A DNA stretch of 64,000 nt. Source: Adiantum capillus-veneris (taxonomy: Eukaryota; Streptophyta; Polypodiopsida; Polypodiales; Pteridaceae). The notes below the pieces were generated by a model. That model was not told where the DNA came from. It was given only the letters and a program-made list of their open reading frames with translations, and searched no databases. A program made the translations under genes and the position numbers. Location of the stretch: the NCBI GenBank assembly GCA_014529385.2, contig CM043956.1, positions 66,576,281 through 66,640,280 on the forward strand. The letters are read 5' to 3'. This document shows, in pieces, positions 61,594 to 64,000 of this stretch (the stretch's first letter is position 1; each line of letters opens with the position of its first letter).

Positions 61594-62235
61594 TAGCAGT
61601 ATTTATTCAGAATCATCTTCCTACTATTGCACCCTATGGTAAGATACCCATCACAGCATGGACATGTGACATTCCTTCTGTATCTCATTTTTAAACCTTT
61701 GGATGTATTGCTTATATTCATGTTCCTAAAGAAACACGAACAAAGATTCATGCTCCTACTCTTAGAGTTATTTTTATTGACACGGATGTAGACTGGGCAA
61801 ACTCACATTTATCTATGCGATCTAATAGTGGAAATTTCTTCTTTATAAATGGTTGTCTTATTCCTTGGACCACCAAGACACAACGTTGTGTTGTAGTTTC
61901 TACGACTAAGTCACAATATGTTGGGGCATCACTTGTAGCTCATGACCTAATCTGGCTTTGACAAATGCTGGTTGATATTGGTCACTCTCGTCTTTCTAGG
62001 ACACCCTTGTGGTGTGACAACCAAAGTGCTTTTAGTCTTGCAAAAGACTATGCTCAACATAATAAGTCAAAGCACATTGTTGTCCATTATCATTATGTCA
62101 GGTATGAAGTACGCAAAGGAACCATTATGGTTGAACACTGTCCAAGTGACAAAATGATTGCAGACATCCTTATCAAAGGCCTCAACGAGTCATGTTTCAT
62201 CCTCTTGTGCTCGAAGCTTGGAGTTGCTCCGGCCT
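61594..62235 (+). pseudogene. Copia F integrase end fused to RNase H
   Basis: 61,594-61,778 continues integrase (QNHLPTIAPYGKIPITAWT, then FGCIAYIHVPKETRTK). At 61,778-61,782 it jumps to RNase H (TDVDWANSHLSMRSNSGN, CDNQSAFSLAKDYAQHNKSK, ADILIKGLNES). The whole reverse transcriptase is missing. One stop lies near 61,961. Confidence 0.85.
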
Positions 62236-62499
62236 CACTCTTTCTAGGTTATCTTGTCTGCTATTGTAATAGTTTTGTACATATGACATTGTAATCGTAT
62301 AGATACCATGCACTATGCACACTCCACATATTCACATTGTGATCTCTGAGTCACTTGTATATTTGTACATAGATACACAATTCACTTTCACATCATTATT
62401 GCTGGTTCATATTTTCACATTGTAGAGGGGCTTGGGTTTTTTCCTTGAACTCCACAAGGGTTTTTTCATCCAAAGCTAGGGACTTCGTTTGAGTGGGGG

Positions 62500-62649
62500 T
62501 TTTGGAGCTATATATGGCTCACTCTACTCAAATTGGTCTCATCTATATTGTATCTTGTCCTCAATATGAATCAATATTTGGGAGCATACATGGTGTGTCT
62601 CTTGTCTCGTCTCTCTCTCTCTCTCTCTCTTTCTCTCTACATCTCAACA
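62500..62649 (+). repeat. Copia F 3' LTR
   Basis: Begins TTTTGGAGC (first G lost) after GAGTGGGGG and ends ACATCTCAACA; target duplication GAAGG follows. Confidence 0.9.
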
Positions 62650-64000
62650 GAAGGTAGAGGTCCACATATATCATTATGAACAAGATCCAATATGCCATGA
62701 GAATAAGCTGTATTAGAGAGAGAAAAGGGTTTATGATTATGTTTACTAAGAGCACAAAGCTCACAAACTCCCCTCTGGGGATGAGCTTTAAGATCCATGC
62801 CATGGACAAGATCACAACATTGAAGATTAAAGAGATTTGAGAAATCAACATGAATGAAACTGTGATGCCATACTTTGCAATCATGATCACCTAGAGCAAT
62901 GACAACATTTTCTACATCATCAGGGAAAGAGAGTTCAAATAGACTACCGCTTCGAGGAGCAGTGGCTATAGTCTATCCATCTTTATGAAATTGGCATTTG
63001 GTATGCTCAAATCCAACAAAGAGACAAAGATCAACAAGTCTAGAAACTAAAATAAGATTATGTTGAAGATCTGGAACATATAGTACCCCTCACAAAATTT
63101 GAGTGGATGAAGATAAGGTACCAAGATTTAAATTTCCAATACCCGTTACTTGACAAGTCATATCATGAACAAGCTAAGATAAACAACACATTGAGCTCGT
63201 CCCATCATGGTAGTACCAACTTCATGTTGTAACTTGCTAAGAAAACCTCTCAAATAAAGTATTTATGTAACAGATTTCTTATGAAAGTTTTCAATAAGGT
63301 ACTTCCATTCGTCATGGAAAGTAGGCAATTCATACACATCAAGCAAAATGGAATCAGTAAGAGCAAAAAGAATATATCCACGAGCTACTTTATCACATCG
63401 TTGCCAATCCATATACGCAAGAGTGCCAATCTACAAATACAAGTCCTTTAGTGATAAGCACCTTGTCATGATCCGTATTGATAGGCAAAGGTGGACATAC
63501 ACAATTTCCAAGGACAATATCAGAGAGTATATCACCTTCAAGAATCAACAACTTTGCTTTCCAACCAAGAAAACCTTGGCCTTGGAAAGGAGGAACAGAA
63601 TGCCGGCCAGAAGGAAAATTGTTGACAAGAATAGTCATATCCATATCTGGTTTTGAGAAGATGTATAAGATAGATCACAGAATCTGCACACCATATATGG
63701 TAAAGGCTGCAATTGAGCACAATTGAAATATGATAATTGTGTTTTGCCAATGGTAAACACAAGAAGGATGCTCAATAATTGTCCGCAGATGTGAGAGACG
63801 TCACCTAAAAATACAGGGAAAAGGAGACGTTAATAATAAAGAGTCCTCAAAATCACTAATGTGAGACTCGATATTGACATCCGCAATATGAATAGCAAAA
63901 AAGCTAAATTTACTCAAAAAAGTTGACATCGAAATTAGAAAAATGATCGTGTACGCTCATTAGGAAGAGAATGGAGTCTAGGAGGGCCTCTTTATTTGGC
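62650..64000 (-). pseudogene. Copia D, 5' part (integrase start, protease, gag); runs off the window
   Basis: The complement continues D from the F insertion site: integrase start and GAG_pre-integrase (62,660-62,980), protease region, then a deletion at about 63,198 that removes the knuckles and joins directly to gag (about 63,200-63,660; MTILVNNFPSGRHSVPPFQG). Leader sequence like that of B follows to the window end. The 5' LTR is outside. Many stops. Confidence 0.8.

Larger units (their letters stand above)
57995..62649 (+). mobile_element. Copia element F, decayed, lacking reverse transcriptase
   Basis: LTRs at 57,995-58,165 (171 bp, with an expanded CT tract) and 62,500-62,649 (150 bp). 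The target duplication is GAAGG (57,990-57,994 and 62,650-62,654), and it inserted into D integrase. Gag, protease and the start of integrase remain with many stops. The whole reverse transcriptase is deleted at about 61,778. A TTAA element sits at 60,988-61,589. F belongs to the same LTR family as B, C and D. Confidence 0.92.

Overview
This window looks like repeat-dense nuclear DNA of a land plant. I see no intact host gene, no tRNA or rRNA, and no CRISPR array. Nearly every recognisable coding stretch belongs to LTR retrotransposons (Ty1/copia and Ty3/gypsy) or is a decayed remnant. A pentatricopeptide (PPR) fragment of the expanded plant type sits inside an inverted-repeat element. Large PPR families and long CT/GA tracts would fit a fern or other seed-free vascular plant, but the sequence does not settle the species.

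Layout. 1-5,050: decayed retrotransposon gag and gypsy integrase remnants on the minus strand. 5,051-7,600: a 2.55-kb near-perfect palindrome carrying a PPR fragment in both arms. 8,185-9,480: a frameshifted, unrecognised pseudogene with one membrane segment. 10,153-11,101: a third, single-arm copy of the PPR element. 11,117-21,099: a second, larger palindrome (X); its left arm was split by a young copia element (A, 11,413-16,942, target duplication ATAGT) and its right arm by a 589-bp non-autonomous DNA element with TTAA flanks. 21,662-24,840: an LTR relative of copia B (family E) with unrecognised coding-like DNA. 24,841-30,333: copia B. 30,334-32,404: the 3' half of an older copia (D). 34,608-44,488: a nearly intact dual-RNase-H gypsy element (G), inserted in gag of another gypsy (H), with a truncated 3' LTR. 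45,200-51,445: simple-sequence DNA and decayed gypsy (J) and DUF4283-like remnants. 51,445-51,855: E-family LTR pieces. 51,856-57,166: copia C (minus). 57,167-64,000: more of D (minus), interrupted by copia F (57,995-62,649), itself carrying a second copy of the TTAA element.

Main inference. Copia B and C are close relatives in opposite orientation, and their flanks are swapped. B has TTCAT on its 5' side and CATGT on its 3' side; C has CATGT on its 5' side and TTCAT on its 3' side. The outer sequences that match each other also lie across the two elements: D pol is split between B's right side and C's right side, and the E-family target is split between B's left side and C's left side, with an uninterrupted paralogue at 51,447-51,540. 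This is the signature of an inversion of about 21.5 kb (30,334-51,855) by recombination between B and C, or of an assembly flip between the same two repeats.

Order of events read from nesting: D is oldest; F and C inserted into D; a TTAA element inserted into F; B inserted into E; then B and C recombined. The premature stops in A, B, C and G that I could check are explained by C-to-T changes at CAA, CAG or CGA codons, as expected for methylated, silenced elements.
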